DNA of 64,000 nt from Enterococcus malodoratus ATCC 43197 (GTDB taxonomy: Bacteria > Bacillota > Bacilli > Lactobacillales > Enterococcaceae), in the NCBI RefSeq assembly GCF_000407185.1, contig NZ_KE136481.1, positions 1,464,136-1,528,135 of the forward strand, written 5' to 3'. This document shows positions 37,138 to 46,107 of the stretch, one piece after another. Made by a program: the position numbers and the translations under genes. Below the pieces are notes generated by a model that ran no database searches, had not been told where the DNA came from, and was given only the letters and a program-made list of their open reading frames with translations. Each line of letters starts with the position of its first letter. Within the stretch, counting starts at the first letter, position 1.

Positions 37138-37995
37138 TTATATCGAATTGACGATCAGTCCAAATGCAGCGAGAATCGCGCCGCCGACAATTTGGATGAC
37201 CAATACTTTGGTCGGTGTATATTTTTTATGCTTCAACAAATAGTACGTTAACAGGGTCACGCCTAGTGGTAAGATTCCTTTTACCAAAGCATCCAGCACA
37301 TCCGTCTGAATCGACAAACTTTCTTTTCCACTCAGATGGACACTCAGCGGTGTGGCAATCTTAACGAAATTCGCGGCTAACGAACCAATGACGATCGCAC
37401 CCAGCGTTTGCGAGAACGTCATGATATACGACAACCGTCCGCCGGCCATCATTTTCTGAATACCTTCTTTGCCTTGCTCGTACCCTTGAATCCATAAGAA
37501 GTACGCGATAACAGTCATAATGATCCAGTGAAGCGCAAAGAATAAAACGGGCCCCATAAAAATATTTCCTTTAGCCCCGAATGGCAGAGTAAACGACAGC
37601 AGGATCGGAATTAATGTTCCTTGCCACAAGGTATCCCCGATTCCGGCCAACGGACCCATCAGACCTGTTTTTAAACCGTTGATAGTTTGGTCATTAATAT
37701 CCGCACCCGACGCCCGCTCTTCTTCCATCGCAATCGTCATAGATAAGATCGGACCGCCAAATGAGGGTTCGGTATTGAAAAACTGCATATGCCTTTCCAA
37801 CGCGGCCTTCATCTCAGCCTCGTCTTTGCCGTACAGCTTTTTCAAGATTGGACTGAAGGCATGGACGACCCCCGTAGCCTGCAGCCGTTCGTAGTTGTAG
37901 TTTGCATGAGAAAAGAAGGTCCAGCGCCAAAACGCTTTGACGATATCCTTTTTAGTCAACAGCTTATCTTGTTTTACTTCCGCAGTCTGCTCCAT
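37138..37995 (-). CDS. PTS mannose/fructose/sorbose family IID
   Basis: A 285-residue membrane subunit of a mannose-family permease. The N-terminal cytoplasmic part has WRWTFFSHANYNYERLQATG (residues 16-35), characteristic of IID, with LMGPLAGIGDTLWQG near residue 113 and hydrophobic helices in the C-terminal half. With IIC it forms the transmembrane channel. It is last in a five-gene operon (dehydrogenase, IIA, IIB, IIC, IID) and overlaps the IIC stop by one base. Confidence 0.93.
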   Translation of the reverse strand: MEQTAEVKQDKLLTKKDIVKAFWRWTFFSHANYNYERLQATGVVHAFSPILKKLYGKDEAEMKAALERHMQFFNTEPSFGGPILSMTIAMEEERASGADINDQTINGLKTGLMGPLAGIGDTLWQGTLIPILLSFTLPFGAKGNIFMGPVLFFALHWIIMTVIAYFLWIQGYEQGKEGIQKMMAGGRLSYIMTFSQTLGAIVIGSLAANFVKIATPLSVHLSGKESLSIQTDVLDALVKGILPLGVTLLTYYLLKHKKYTPTKVLVIQIVGGAILAAFGLIVNSI

Positions 37996-38762
37996 TAAAT
38001 TAACCCTCCATTCTTGTCTTTCAAGTACAATTCAGTGAAGACATACCCGATAATTAGGGCAAATACAGCGATCGGCACAGATGGCAGACCGGAATAGATA
38101 GCGAACATGAAGCCAAAGGTAAAGAATAATAATGTCCCCTTGCCATTCATTGCGCGTAAGTTCATTGCGATCCCTAACGCGGGCAGAATCCCTCCGATTG
38201 CTGAAAGAACATCCAGCGGACGACCGCTCAAAGCATCAACGATTCCTTCGACTGCATCGGCGCCTAAATAAGCAGCCAATGCAACAGGCACAACTGTAAT
38301 TAATAGTAAAAATAATTGCGGCGGTACGATGTGCAGCCAATTGATCCGATCAATTTTTCCTTCTTCAGCAGCTTTATCCGCCATATGAACAAAGGTGATA
38401 TCGACCGTCATATGAGCTACCCAGATTAATGTTCCCAACAAACCGATCGGCACGGCCAACGTTACAGCAACCGCTGGTTCAACCTTCGCAGCCATTGCTA
38501 AAGCGGTTCCAAGAGTTCCCGCAAGTGCCGGATCCATTGCGACTGTTCCTCCGGCTGAAATAAATGCTAAATACGGTAAATTGATTGCTGCACCAATGAT
38601 ACATCCTTGCACCGGATCTCCCAAGATCAACCCTACAACAGTCCCATTCACTAACGGACGCATCCAACCATGTGTCCCGACTAACGAAAGCCAAGGCGTT
38701 CCATTGATCCCAAGATAGTAAACGACACCGATTAAAATTGCTTGGATTAGGCTTATTTTCAT
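37995..38762 (-). CDS. PTS mannose/fructose/sorbose family IIC
   Basis: A 255-residue IIC subunit with about eight hydrophobic helices. GVVYYLGINGTPWL near residue 12 and LVNGTVVGLILGDP near residue 37 are typical of this family. It forms the sugar channel with IID, whose gene begins at the last base of its stop codon. It sits 29 bp below IIB. Confidence 0.93.
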   Translation of the reverse strand: MKISLIQAILIGVVYYLGINGTPWLSLVGTHGWMRPLVNGTVVGLILGDPVQGCIIGAAINLPYLAFISAGGTVAMDPALAGTLGTALAMAAKVEPAVAVTLAVPIGLLGTLIWVAHMTVDITFVHMADKAAEEGKIDRINWLHIVPPQLFLLLITVVPVALAAYLGADAVEGIVDALSGRPLDVLSAIGGILPALGIAMNLRAMNGKGTLLFFTFGFMFAIYSGLPSVPIAVFALIIGYVFTELYLKDKNGGLI

Positions 38763-38791
38763 TCCTACACTTCCTTTGCTAAACTATTTTT

Positions 38792-39265
38792 TTAAAGCAA
38801 TCCTTCAATTGCTTGCGAACCTTGGTCAGGAATTACATGGATCTTCATTTTGACATTTTGACCAACAATTTTTCGGAAGGTCTCTTTTTCTTCTTCTGAG
38901 GCCGAGATATTTTTATGGAAGGTTTTACGATCCTTTCGTGCACCCATTCCGCCAATAATGATCTCATCAAACCTCACACCTTTTTCAATCAGCTGCCAAT
39001 ATGTCTGCGGCTCCTTTGCTAGCACTATGATCTTATGCCGCTCTGGAATATCAGCAAGCAGTTTCGCGCCATCATCAATCCCTAAAATAGACAATTTGAT
39101 CCCATTCGGCACTGCCATCGACATAATTGATTTAGTGAATTCATCCCCCGCTGTCGCATCATCCACAATCACGATATGATTGCCTCCAGTAAATTGCAGC
39201 CAAGCCGTCATGACCTGACCATGAATCAAACGATCATCGATTCTTGCTAAAACGATTTGTCCCAT
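38792..39265 (-). CDS. PTS mannose/fructose/sorbose family IIB
   Basis: A 157-residue cytosolic phosphotransfer subunit. The phospho-accepting His is in ARIDDRLIHGQVMTAW near residue 15, the standard IIB(Man) motif. It passes phosphate from IIA to the incoming sugar. In other bacteria this family is found with mannose, fructose, sorbose, N-acetylgalactosamine or gluconate-type substrates; the adjacent dehydrogenase suggests a polyol or keto-sugar here. Confidence 0.93.
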   Translation of the reverse strand: MGQIVLARIDDRLIHGQVMTAWLQFTGGNHIVIVDDATAGDEFTKSIMSMAVPNGIKLSILGIDDGAKLLADIPERHKIIVLAKEPQTYWQLIEKGVRFDEIIIGGMGARKDRKTFHKNISASEEEKETFRKIVGQNVKMKIHVIPDQGSQAIEGLL

Positions 39266-39284
39266 CTCTGCACACTCCTAATTT

Positions 39285-39716
39285 TTATCTGTTCGAATTA
39301 TTTTGCAGCTTTGCCATTTCTTCTAAAAATTCTTTGATGCCTTCTTTTCCAGCAGCCATTGCCGCTTGGTACATCGTCTCCAAATCCGCACCGATCATCC
39401 GCTGATTAAACGCTTCGATCAGCATTGGCAGATTCACGCCTGAAATCAAACGATAGCTATGATCCTTCAATTTGTTAAACGATAATGCCGTTTGGTTATA
39501 AGGACTTGCCGAAAATAGATCGACTAAAACCAAGACCCCATCACCCTTATCCAATTGACAAATACCCGCCTGAATCTTTTCACTAAATTCAACGATATCG
39601 TCGCCATGCTTCAACCCTAATGTTTGATAATCTTCCTGCTCACCCATAATAAGACTCAAACTGTCCATCAAGCCCGTCGCCATTTCACCATGAGTGACCA
39701 CTAGAATTCCTGTCAC
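39285..39716 (-). CDS. PTS mannose/fructose family IIA
   Basis: A 143-residue IIA subunit. The phosphorylated His lies in ILVVTHGEMATGL at the N-terminus (about residue 9), and GVLVLVDLFSASPYN near residue 66 is the family's second conserved block. I start at the GTG at 39714-39716, which follows AGGTGG with good spacing and gives the usual family length; upstream in-frame starts would add residues not found in IIA(Man). It is the second gene of the operon. Confidence 0.9.
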   Translation of the reverse strand: MTGILVVTHGEMATGLMDSLSLIMGEQEDYQTLGLKHGDDIVEFSEKIQAGICQLDKGDGVLVLVDLFSASPYNQTALSFNKLKDHSYRLISGVNLPMLIEAFNQRMIGADLETMYQAAMAAGKEGIKEFLEEMAKLQNNSNR

Positions 39717-39754
39717 ATTCTCCACCTCTTTCTGTAATTTGAACATTCCGACCC

Positions 39755-40828
39755 TTACCAATGAAAATGCATTACGGTCTTATTCCAGCCAGGATTCTCT
39801 ACAAATTTTTCCATAACTGCTCTAAAATCATCACCAGTCGCGATCTCCACGATTTGTTCCGGCAAGATTTTGCTCAATGCTGCTCGATATTCTGGTTTCT
39901 CCATCCCAGCGACAACGGCTTCAAAATCAACGGTTGATGAACGACTGCTTCCATGGGCAGTGATTCCCTTTTCCAAAATATCGCGTGTATCGATTGGAAC
40001 CAGCTCTTCTGTCACACCCATGAAAATAATATCTGCTAACGAATCCGCACTGTTGATCGCCTGATTTAATGCACTCTCGCTGAATTTTCCGCCCGTACAT
40101 TCGATCAAGACATCAAATTTTTCCTGTGAATGATCAAAATCATAAGTCAATACATTCTCGGTTCGAGCAAAATCAAAATGAGCTAGCTTGTCATCCGCCG
40201 CACCAAAAACGACGAAACGTTCTGCATCGACACCATACAAATATTTCAACATAACTGCGGTAAAGTAACCGACAGGTCCATCGCCAAAAAGAGCGACCCG
40301 AGTATCCGCTTGTTTCAACTTGTCTTCCACATGACTAAGCGCGTGATGGGAAACGGAAGAAAGTTCTGCCAAAACAGCGATCTCATTCGGAATCTCATCC
40401 GGGATCTTCACCAAACATTCCTCTGGATGAACCAGACGGCTCTGAGCCAGTCCATCATACCCGCTGCCTAAGAAGGCATTTCCTTTTGAATAGTTCACGG
40501 GAACATCCGGTTTCTGATCAATCTCTGGATGTAAGATTTGCCCGGGGATATTCGGAACAACGACAACCCGATCGCCTACCGAAAATTTTTCTGAACGCGT
40601 CTCTTTTACAATTCCGATCCCTTCATGTAAGAGTGCCATTGGTAATTTTTTAGCCAATGCTTCTGGACGCCGCAAGCCAGCGAAATATCTTAAATCAGCG
40701 TGGCAGATACTTGCATACGTCGACTCTACCGCTACCCATCTATCTGGAATCGTTCTGGTTTTATGAACTTCTTCAATGACACCTGGCTTAACAAGACTAA
40801 AAACTCTTGATTCAACCGAATTATTCAT
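39755..40828 (-). CDS. MDR-family alcohol/polyol-phosphate dehydrogenase (TarJ-like)
   Basis: A 357-residue medium-chain dehydrogenase, similar in outline to TarJ/ribulose-5-phosphate reductase. The zinc-ligand segment SICHADLRYF is near residue 40, LLHEGIGIV near residue 66 and the NAD(P) motif ALFGDGPVGYFTAV near residue 185. As the first gene of a mannose-type PTS operon it probably oxidises the sugar or polyol phosphate brought in, rather than making teichoic acid precursors. The start follows GAGGAGG. Its promoter carries a cre-like site and GCTCGTTTA repeats that suit the divergent DeoR regulator. Confidence 0.8.
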   Translation of the reverse strand: MNNSVESRVFSLVKPGVIEEVHKTRTIPDRWVAVESTYASICHADLRYFAGLRRPEALAKKLPMALLHEGIGIVKETRSEKFSVGDRVVVVPNIPGQILHPEIDQKPDVPVNYSKGNAFLGSGYDGLAQSRLVHPEECLVKIPDEIPNEIAVLAELSSVSHHALSHVEDKLKQADTRVALFGDGPVGYFTAVMLKYLYGVDAERFVVFGAADDKLAHFDFARTENVLTYDFDHSQEKFDVLIECTGGKFSESALNQAINSADSLADIIFMGVTEELVPIDTRDILEKGITAHGSSRSSTVDFEAVVAGMEKPEYRAALSKILPEQIVEIATGDDFRAVMEKFVENPGWNKTVMHFHW

Positions 40829-40853
40829 TTCATTTTCCTCCTCATTTTCGAGC

Positions 40854-40920
40854 GCTCGTTTACACTCTTTGTTGCTCGTTTACGAGTATATCACCGCGAA
40901 ACACTTTTGTAAACGCTTTA
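40854..40920 (-). promoter_or_regulatory. PTS operon promoter with DeoR-type operators and cre-like site
   Basis: On the minus strand, -35 TTTACA (40908-40913), 17-bp spacer and -10 TATACT (40885-40890). Two GCTCGTTTA repeats start at 40854 and 40874, exactly 20 bp apart, covering the start and the region just downstream. A cre-like TTGTAAACGCTTTA (40907-40920) overlaps the -35. Confidence 0.7.
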
Positions 40921-41065
40921 TTTTTAAAATAGCATTCGATTCTGTTTTATATCGCTAGACATGATACCTTTAACTAGATTAAAAAAACAAAGTTCTTCAT
41001 TTCTTCGAGTTTATTATGGTACTTTATACCTAATAAACCTTAACTGTCGTTGCCCTTAAACAAAA

Positions 41066-41136
41066 GCTCGAAACAGCTCGTTTATGCACGAAACTTAGCT
41101 GTATATATTGACACTTCCAGCTATTTTCCCTAGACT
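41066..41136 (+). promoter_or_regulatory. deoR-type gene promoter with operator
   Basis: -35 TTGACA (41108-41113), 17-bp spacer and -10 TAGACT (41131-41136). A third GCTCGTTTA copy (41076-41084), with a related GCTCG at 41066 and ACGAAAC after it, lies just upstream, suggesting autoregulation by the same protein. Confidence 0.65.
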
Positions 41137-41208
41137 AAAGGATGAGAACGCCTTTCAAGAATGTTGATATAGCTCTTATTAACTGAGAAAGTGAGAGGGT
41201 GAAATGAA

Positions 41209-41982
41209 ATGTTAACCGAAGAACGAAGAATGAAATTATTAGAAGCCATTGAAAACAAACAATTTATCTCTGTAGCCCAGCTATCGGAGATCTTTCAAGT
41301 CCATGAAACAACGATCCGCAGAGACCTCGACGAATTAGAATCTCAAGGTTTAGTAGTTCGAATTCACGGTGGTGTTGTTCCAGCAAGTATTAAACATGAC
41401 GAACCAGTCTTCGAAGATCGAGCCACTGAAAACATGCTTGAAAAAACTCGGATCGGTAAATACGCGACTAAATATATAAAGAGCGGCGAAGCGATCATTT
41501 TAGATTCGGGAACCACTACCTTGCAGATCGCTAAAACACTAAATGATATGCCGCAGCTTCAAGACATCACGATCATTACTAATGATGTTAATATCGCTTC
41601 TGTTCTGCGATCCAACCGAAATATCACGACAATCGTGACTGGCGGAACGCTTTTTCACGACAGCTACATGCTAAATGGGCAGATCGCCAATGAAACACTG
41701 CACCAGCTGAGTGTTGATAAGGCTTTTATCGCAACGCCGGCTCTTAATGTGGAAAAAGGGTTGACCCACTTCAATGAATTACTGATTGCGACCAAAAAAA
41801 ATATGATCGATGCCTCCGTTAAAAAAATCGTCGTTTCCGATCATACAAAAATCGGGCGCCGAGCCTTGTACACCTTTCTTCCGATTGATCAAATCGACTT
41901 GCTTATTACGGATAATCAAACAGAGCAAAAATTGATTGATGAGATGTATAAAAATGGAATCAAACGGATCGAGAGTGTTTAA
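41209..41982 (+). CDS. DeoR family transcriptional regulator
   Basis: A 257-residue sugar-phosphate-responsive repressor. The N-terminal HTH is RRMKLLEAIENKQFISVAQL with VHETTIRRDLDELESQG (residues 28-44), the classic DeoR signature. The C-terminal sensor domain carries LDSGTTTLQIAKTL near residue 102 and the AFIATPALNVEKG block near residue 172. It is divergent from the dehydrogenase/PTS operon, with 380 bp between them holding three GCTCGTTTA elements. It most likely represses that operon until the phosphorylated substrate appears. Confidence 0.92.
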   Translation: MLTEERRMKLLEAIENKQFISVAQLSEIFQVHETTIRRDLDELESQGLVVRIHGGVVPASIKHDEPVFEDRATENMLEKTRIGKYATKYIKSGEAIILDSGTTTLQIAKTLNDMPQLQDITIITNDVNIASVLRSNRNITTIVTGGTLFHDSYMLNGQIANETLHQLSVDKAFIATPALNVEKGLTHFNELLIATKKNMIDASVKKIVVSDHTKIGRRALYTFLPIDQIDLLITDNQTEQKLIDEMYKNGIKRIESV

Positions 41983-42009
41983 TCCCGTTTTCTAAAATCA
42001 GCAAACGCA

Positions 42010-42052
42010 AAAAAGCAAAGAGTTCAGGACTAGTCCCAACTCTTTGCTTTTT
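42010..42052. terminator. Bidirectional terminator
   Basis: AAAAGCAAAGAGTT...AACTCTTTGCTTTT hairpin with GGACTAGTCC inside, between the convergent DeoR and MucBP-protein genes. Confidence 0.88.
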
Positions 42053-42067
42053 ATTTTTCGATCTATT

Positions 42068-44284
42068 TTAGACTTTGCGCCTTCTCACTAAAACCATCAA
42101 GGCTGAAACAAGAATAACGCTGCCTAGCAACACCAAGATATTTGCCAAGAAAGTTTCTTCACCTGTTTTTGGTAAATTTTTCTGACCGGCTGCATGTCCT
42201 CTCGCTGCTACTGAGCGTGTGCCATAAATAGAATATTTAGTCGATGTAATAGCTAACTTCCCAGTCTTTTGGTAAACATACGTCACTACCTGATCGGTTT
42301 CACTAAATTGACCTTTGCCATTGCTTGGTAATTTGTCTTCATTTAACTGATAATCCTCAATTTGAATTAGTTTATATTTCTCAGTCGTGGCATCATAAGC
42401 TTCGCCCGTTTGCCCTTTGATGGTTTGAGCATCCCGAATTTCTTTCCCTGCTTCATCAACATATTTCACAGTCACATTCTTCGCGGCTGGTACCACGTTC
42501 TTCTTATAATAATGGTAGGTCACGGTTTGATCGGCTGCGGCAAACGTTCCCTTTCCATTGGTCGGCAGCTTATTTTCATCTAAAATGTACTCTTTGATCG
42601 CGGCCAATTTGTATTCCGCGGTCGTCGCATCATAGGTTTCCCCTGCATTGCCGCTGATCGTTTTCGCTGCTTGAATTTCTTTTCCGGCTTCATCGATATA
42701 GACCACGCTGACTTTGCTGGTAACCGGCTTGCTCTCTTTCTTATAATGATAAACGATTGTTTTCGCTGTATCATCCAATGAACCTTGAGCATTTGCCGGT
42801 AGTTTACTTTCATCTAGGACATACGCATCGATTGTTCCCAATTTGTATTCGGCGGTCGCTGCATCATAGCTATCCCCAATTTTCCCGCTGATCGTTTTCG
42901 CTTCACGAATTTCTTTATCTGCTTCATCCACATATTTCACGGTAACGTCTGCAGCTGTTCTTTTTTTGTAATGATAGACAACCGCTTGGGCTTGAGCACT
43001 AAAATTTCCCGCAGCGTTCGTCGGTAATTTAGTCGTATCCAACTCATAGTCACCAATCACATCGAATTTGTACTCGGCGGTCGCTGCATCAAAACTGTCG
43101 CCTACATTTCCGCTAATGGTTTTCGCAGGACGAACTACCTCATTCTTTTCATTCAGATAGCTGACAGTTACATCTTCCGCTGGTGTCGCCCGCACAATCG
43201 GGATCATCGCACTCAATAAATAGCTTGTTTTTGGTATCGCTGATCTGATTGGCGGTGCTAAATAGTTAAACACAATATAGGCAACATTTTGAGGAAATTG
43301 AGCAAAGGTGATCCCTTCGTCCGTTAACTGCCATTGACTATCCCCGACAGATTGCATGTTTTCATCAACAAATCGCACATATAATGGATTACTCACACTC
43401 ACTTGATTAGAAATAAGCGGTGCGCCATCATACGCTTTTAAAACATCCTGCGTATACGAAACTTCTCCCGTTTGTCCTTCAACGATAGTCAACGGCGGAA
43501 GCTGATACGGTGTTTGAGCATTGTAACTCAAACTGCTGAAAACCCCCGTCTCGGTCTCAGTTGTTATTCCCAAAGTCGAAAAATCCAGCATATCCGCCGA
43601 ATAAACACGAATGACATCAGTCGGATTTAAACGATTGATATCTGCTGCAACCCCGGTCAGCTCAGCGGCAGGAATTCCAACACCATAAGCAGTTCCCAAG
43701 GATAATTGTTTCAACCGGCCATTCACTTTAAGATAAGGGAGCACATTGGGCTGCACAGTCGCCGTTCCGCCATCCATCATTTGAATAGTCGGGGTATTTT
43801 CAGCAACTATATTGCTGCTGTCAAAACTTTCAAGCGTCCCAGCATATTCCAGTCCGGTCAGATCGACCACCGTTCCACTAGCAATATTCAATAAATACAA
43901 ATTGAAATTCAAGTTTTTCAGCTTTGCCATGGACTCCTTCGTAATGTCCTCTGGATTGATGGTATTGACTTTATCGCTAAGATAATAAGCGACTGCCTTA
44001 CGTAAATTAGCATCAGGCATCCAGGTTTCTACAGCCGCCGCTTGATACGAAGCCATAGTCTTCTGCTCTGAATAATTCGTTTCCTCACCGGTAGTAGTTG
44101 ATTGACCTGCTGCGCCTGGTTCAAAAGATCGTTCTGTCTCCTGTACTCTATTTTCAATTCCAGAAACGTCCGTTGAACTTTCTGCTGCAAGAACTTGTCC
44201 AGGAAAGACACTATTCAACACCATTCCTGCAACAAGTACTGGCAGCCAACGATTGATTTTTTTTACTCTTCCTAATTTATCCAC
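42068..44284 (-). CDS. LPKTG surface protein with four MucBP-type repeats
   Basis: A 738-residue wall-anchored protein. The signal peptide ends near VLAAESS. An N-terminal region (about 85-260) has internalin-like, leucine-containing segments such as LKNLNFNLYLLNIASG. Four MucBP-type repeats of about 70 residues follow (VTVKYVDEAGKEI...TYHYKK pattern, about residues 385-680). The protein ends with LPKTGEE, a hydrophobic helix and RRRKV. MucBP modules bind mucins in lactic acid bacteria, so adhesion to mucus is likely. The start is GTG after GGGAGG. It is a single-gene unit. Confidence 0.88.
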   Translation of the reverse strand: MDKLGRVKKINRWLPVLVAGMVLNSVFPGQVLAAESSTDVSGIENRVQETERSFEPGAAGQSTTTGEETNYSEQKTMASYQAAAVETWMPDANLRKAVAYYLSDKVNTINPEDITKESMAKLKNLNFNLYLLNIASGTVVDLTGLEYAGTLESFDSSNIVAENTPTIQMMDGGTATVQPNVLPYLKVNGRLKQLSLGTAYGVGIPAAELTGVAADINRLNPTDVIRVYSADMLDFSTLGITTETETGVFSSLSYNAQTPYQLPPLTIVEGQTGEVSYTQDVLKAYDGAPLISNQVSVSNPLYVRFVDENMQSVGDSQWQLTDEGITFAQFPQNVAYIVFNYLAPPIRSAIPKTSYLLSAMIPIVRATPAEDVTVSYLNEKNEVVRPAKTISGNVGDSFDAATAEYKFDVIGDYELDTTKLPTNAAGNFSAQAQAVVYHYKKRTAADVTVKYVDEADKEIREAKTISGKIGDSYDAATAEYKLGTIDAYVLDESKLPANAQGSLDDTAKTIVYHYKKESKPVTSKVSVVYIDEAGKEIQAAKTISGNAGETYDATTAEYKLAAIKEYILDENKLPTNGKGTFAAADQTVTYHYYKKNVVPAAKNVTVKYVDEAGKEIRDAQTIKGQTGEAYDATTEKYKLIQIEDYQLNEDKLPSNGKGQFSETDQVVTYVYQKTGKLAITSTKYSIYGTRSVAARGHAAGQKNLPKTGEETFLANILVLLGSVILVSALMVLVRRRKV

Positions 44285-44419
44285 TTTCTTCCTCCCAAAA
44301 CAACTTTCTATAACATTTCATTATTATAGCAAGCATATTTTACTGGATGTATATTATTACGAGTGAAAATAATTAGAATATATAGTAAAAAGTTTTTTTG
44401 GTGAGGTTTATGACAAATA

Positions 44420-44459
44420 AAACGTTTATCATTCTGCCTACGCAGGATCATAAACGTTT
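44420..44459 (-). terminator. Terminator below the tag-like gene
   Basis: AACGTTTAT...ATAAACGTT hairpin with CTGC/GCAG inner arms and T runs on both sides; it lies in the 269-bp gap between the MucBP gene start and the glycosylase gene end. The rest of that gap holds only AT-rich sequence. Confidence 0.75.
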
Positions 44460-44553
44460 TTTTAATAGCTATTATTACTTATATTTTTAATCTCTATAGA
44501 TAGAATTAAACTGCGAAAAAGTCCCTAAAAAGAACCACACTCGTAAATCCTTT

Positions 44554-45066
44554 TTAATTTTTACTCCATACTTGGTCTTGAATGATCCCGGCTGCTTTCA
44601 AAAACATACAGGTGACTACAGGACCAACGAAAGTAAAACCTCTTTTTTTCATATCTTTAGCAATCACAGTGGCCTCCGGCAATGTGTTCGGCACATCTTC
44701 CGCCAGCTCATAATCCCGAACAATAGGCACTCCGCCCACAAAGTCCCAGAGATAATCAGCAAAACTATCATAATCTTCAAGGAGAGTCACGATTGCGCGG
44801 GCATTTTGAACGACCGCTTTGATTTTCCGCGGATTGCGAATCATCTCAGGATCTTTAGCGATCCGTTCGATATCCTCCGGAAACAAAGCCGCCACTTTGC
44901 GAAAATCCATTCCGCAAAAATTTCTTTCAAAGGCTTCCCGTTTACTGGCTGCTGCTTGCCAGCTTAACCCCGCTTGAAATACTCCTACCGTCAGTAATAG
45001 GAACAGCATCTGATCATCCTGCGTTTTTGTCCCCCATTGATCGCTATACCATTGAGATTTACTCAT
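44554..45066 (-). CDS. DNA-3-methyladenine glycosylase I-like protein lacking zinc ligands
   Basis: About 170 residues resembling Tag, the enzyme that removes 3-methyladenine from DNA: WYSDQWGTKTQDDQMLF (residues 6-22), FQAGLSWQAAASKREAF near residue 30 and FTFVGPVVTCMFLKAAG near residue 145. The zinc-snap residues of classical Tag are missing: there is no N-terminal Cys, the His of YHDxEWG is Ser (YSDQWG), and the C-terminal His-X3-Cys pair is absent. It may be a divergent subfamily. The ATG at 45064-45066 follows GGAGG at 11 nt; an upstream GTG is too close to it. Confidence 0.8.
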   Translation of the reverse strand: MSKSQWYSDQWGTKTQDDQMLFLLLTVGVFQAGLSWQAAASKREAFERNFCGMDFRKVAALFPEDIERIAKDPEMIRNPRKIKAVVQNARAIVTLLEDYDSFADYLWDFVGGVPIVRDYELAEDVPNTLPEATVIAKDMKKRGFTFVGPVVTCMFLKAAGIIQDQVWSKN

Positions 45067-45110
45067 TGTCCATATCACCTCCTTTTTTCCATTCCTATCA
45101 TACAAATAAA

Positions 45111-45128
45111 GCTGGCTTTTCAGCCAGC
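45111..45128 (-). terminator. Terminator of the VOC protein gene
   Basis: GCTGGCTTTTCAGCCAGC hairpin followed by TTTATTTG on the minus strand. Confidence 0.75.
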
Positions 45129-45135
45129 ATTTACT

Positions 45136-45504
45136 CTAACTTTCTTTGCGGCAAACCGCCTCAACATTGTAACCATCAGGATCGAAGACAAAAGCTCCAT
45201 AATAATTTTCATGATACTGGGGTCGTAAGCCCGGCGCTCCATTGTCCACACCATCAGCCGCCATCGCTGCTTGATAAAATTGATCGACAATCGCTCGTTC
45301 CTCTGCGCGAAAAGCCAGATGGATCTTGCTTGGTTCACTTTTTATGATCCAAAGGTCACCATCGTCAGAACCAAAACAAACACCATGATCCATTTCAAAT
45401 TTCACCTGATACCCCAGCGGTTTCAGTGCTGCTTCATAAAACTTTTTGCTCTTTGCTAAATCGCTGACACCAATACTCAAATGATCAATCACACACTGCA
45501 CCAT
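45136..45504 (-). CDS. VOC (glyoxalase/bleomycin resistance) superfamily protein
   Basis: A 122-residue single-module VOC protein: DHLSIGVSDLAKSKKFYEAA at the N-terminus supplies the first metal ligand (His), and YYGAFVFDPDGYNVEAVC near the C-terminus supplies the Glu ligand and typical DPDGxxxE motif. The family covers lyases, dioxygenases and binding proteins; the substrate is unknown. It is transcribed alone toward the tag-like gene. Confidence 0.85.
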   Translation of the reverse strand: MVQCVIDHLSIGVSDLAKSKKFYEAALKPLGYQVKFEMDHGVCFGSDDGDLWIIKSEPSKIHLAFRAEERAIVDQFYQAAMAADGVDNGAPGLRPQYHENYYGAFVFDPDGYNVEAVCRKES

Positions 45505-46107
45505 CCCTTCAATTAATTAGTTTTAGTATAGCCGAAAAAACGTTTGCATCCAAGGAAATTTAGGAGCGATTTCTCTTATATTACTTGTTCAAAAGAACCC
45601 CCCAGTCCTTTCTGGATGCTTTGAAAAATCCCTTGGCAGACAATACAGCCTATCCTGAAAAACATAACAAAAGAAACATCCATACTTATCATAATTATCA
45701 AATTATTATCATTTCCAGAAGCACAAATCGACTGACAAACACGCTGTTAGCCGTAATAAAGGCTGATATCATCACTTTTCCAATAAATCCCATATTTCGA
45801 ACCGAACGTAATGTTTTTGGGTTCATTTTTCAAATCCGAACATTTAATGATTTAAAACGATTTTTTTTATTGAAAAATGACTATTTAACCCCAAACAAGT
45901 TTCGATATTTATAGATTATCGAGCCAATTACCGAATAATCACTGTTGGCATGACCATTTCCATGAAATTTCAATCATTAAAGCTATGCTAAAATCAACTT
46001 ATAAATAACCTTTCTTTATTAAGAAATAGTCACTTTGTAAAAACAACGCCACTGAATCTCTCAGCAGCTTTCATCGGAAACCATCAAAATAGAAAGGTGT
46101 GGCTCGT
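45505..46107. other. Gene-poor region
   Basis: About 600 bp between the VOC gene start and the second Mga-type gene. A 109-codon plus-strand frame (45585-45914) begins with TTG, lacks a spaced ribosome binding site and has low-complexity composition, so I do not call it. The region must hold the divergent promoters. It may contain decayed coding sequence, but I could not identify a source. Confidence 0.5.

Noticed and set aside
42068-44284. WxL-type or pilin protein
   Set aside because: It has MucBP-type repeats and an LPKTG anchor, with no WxL domain and no pilin motif.
45585-45914. 109-codon plus-strand open frame
   Set aside because: Starts with TTG, has no spaced ribosome binding site, and its composition and lack of recognisable motifs look like chance coding in AT-rich DNA.
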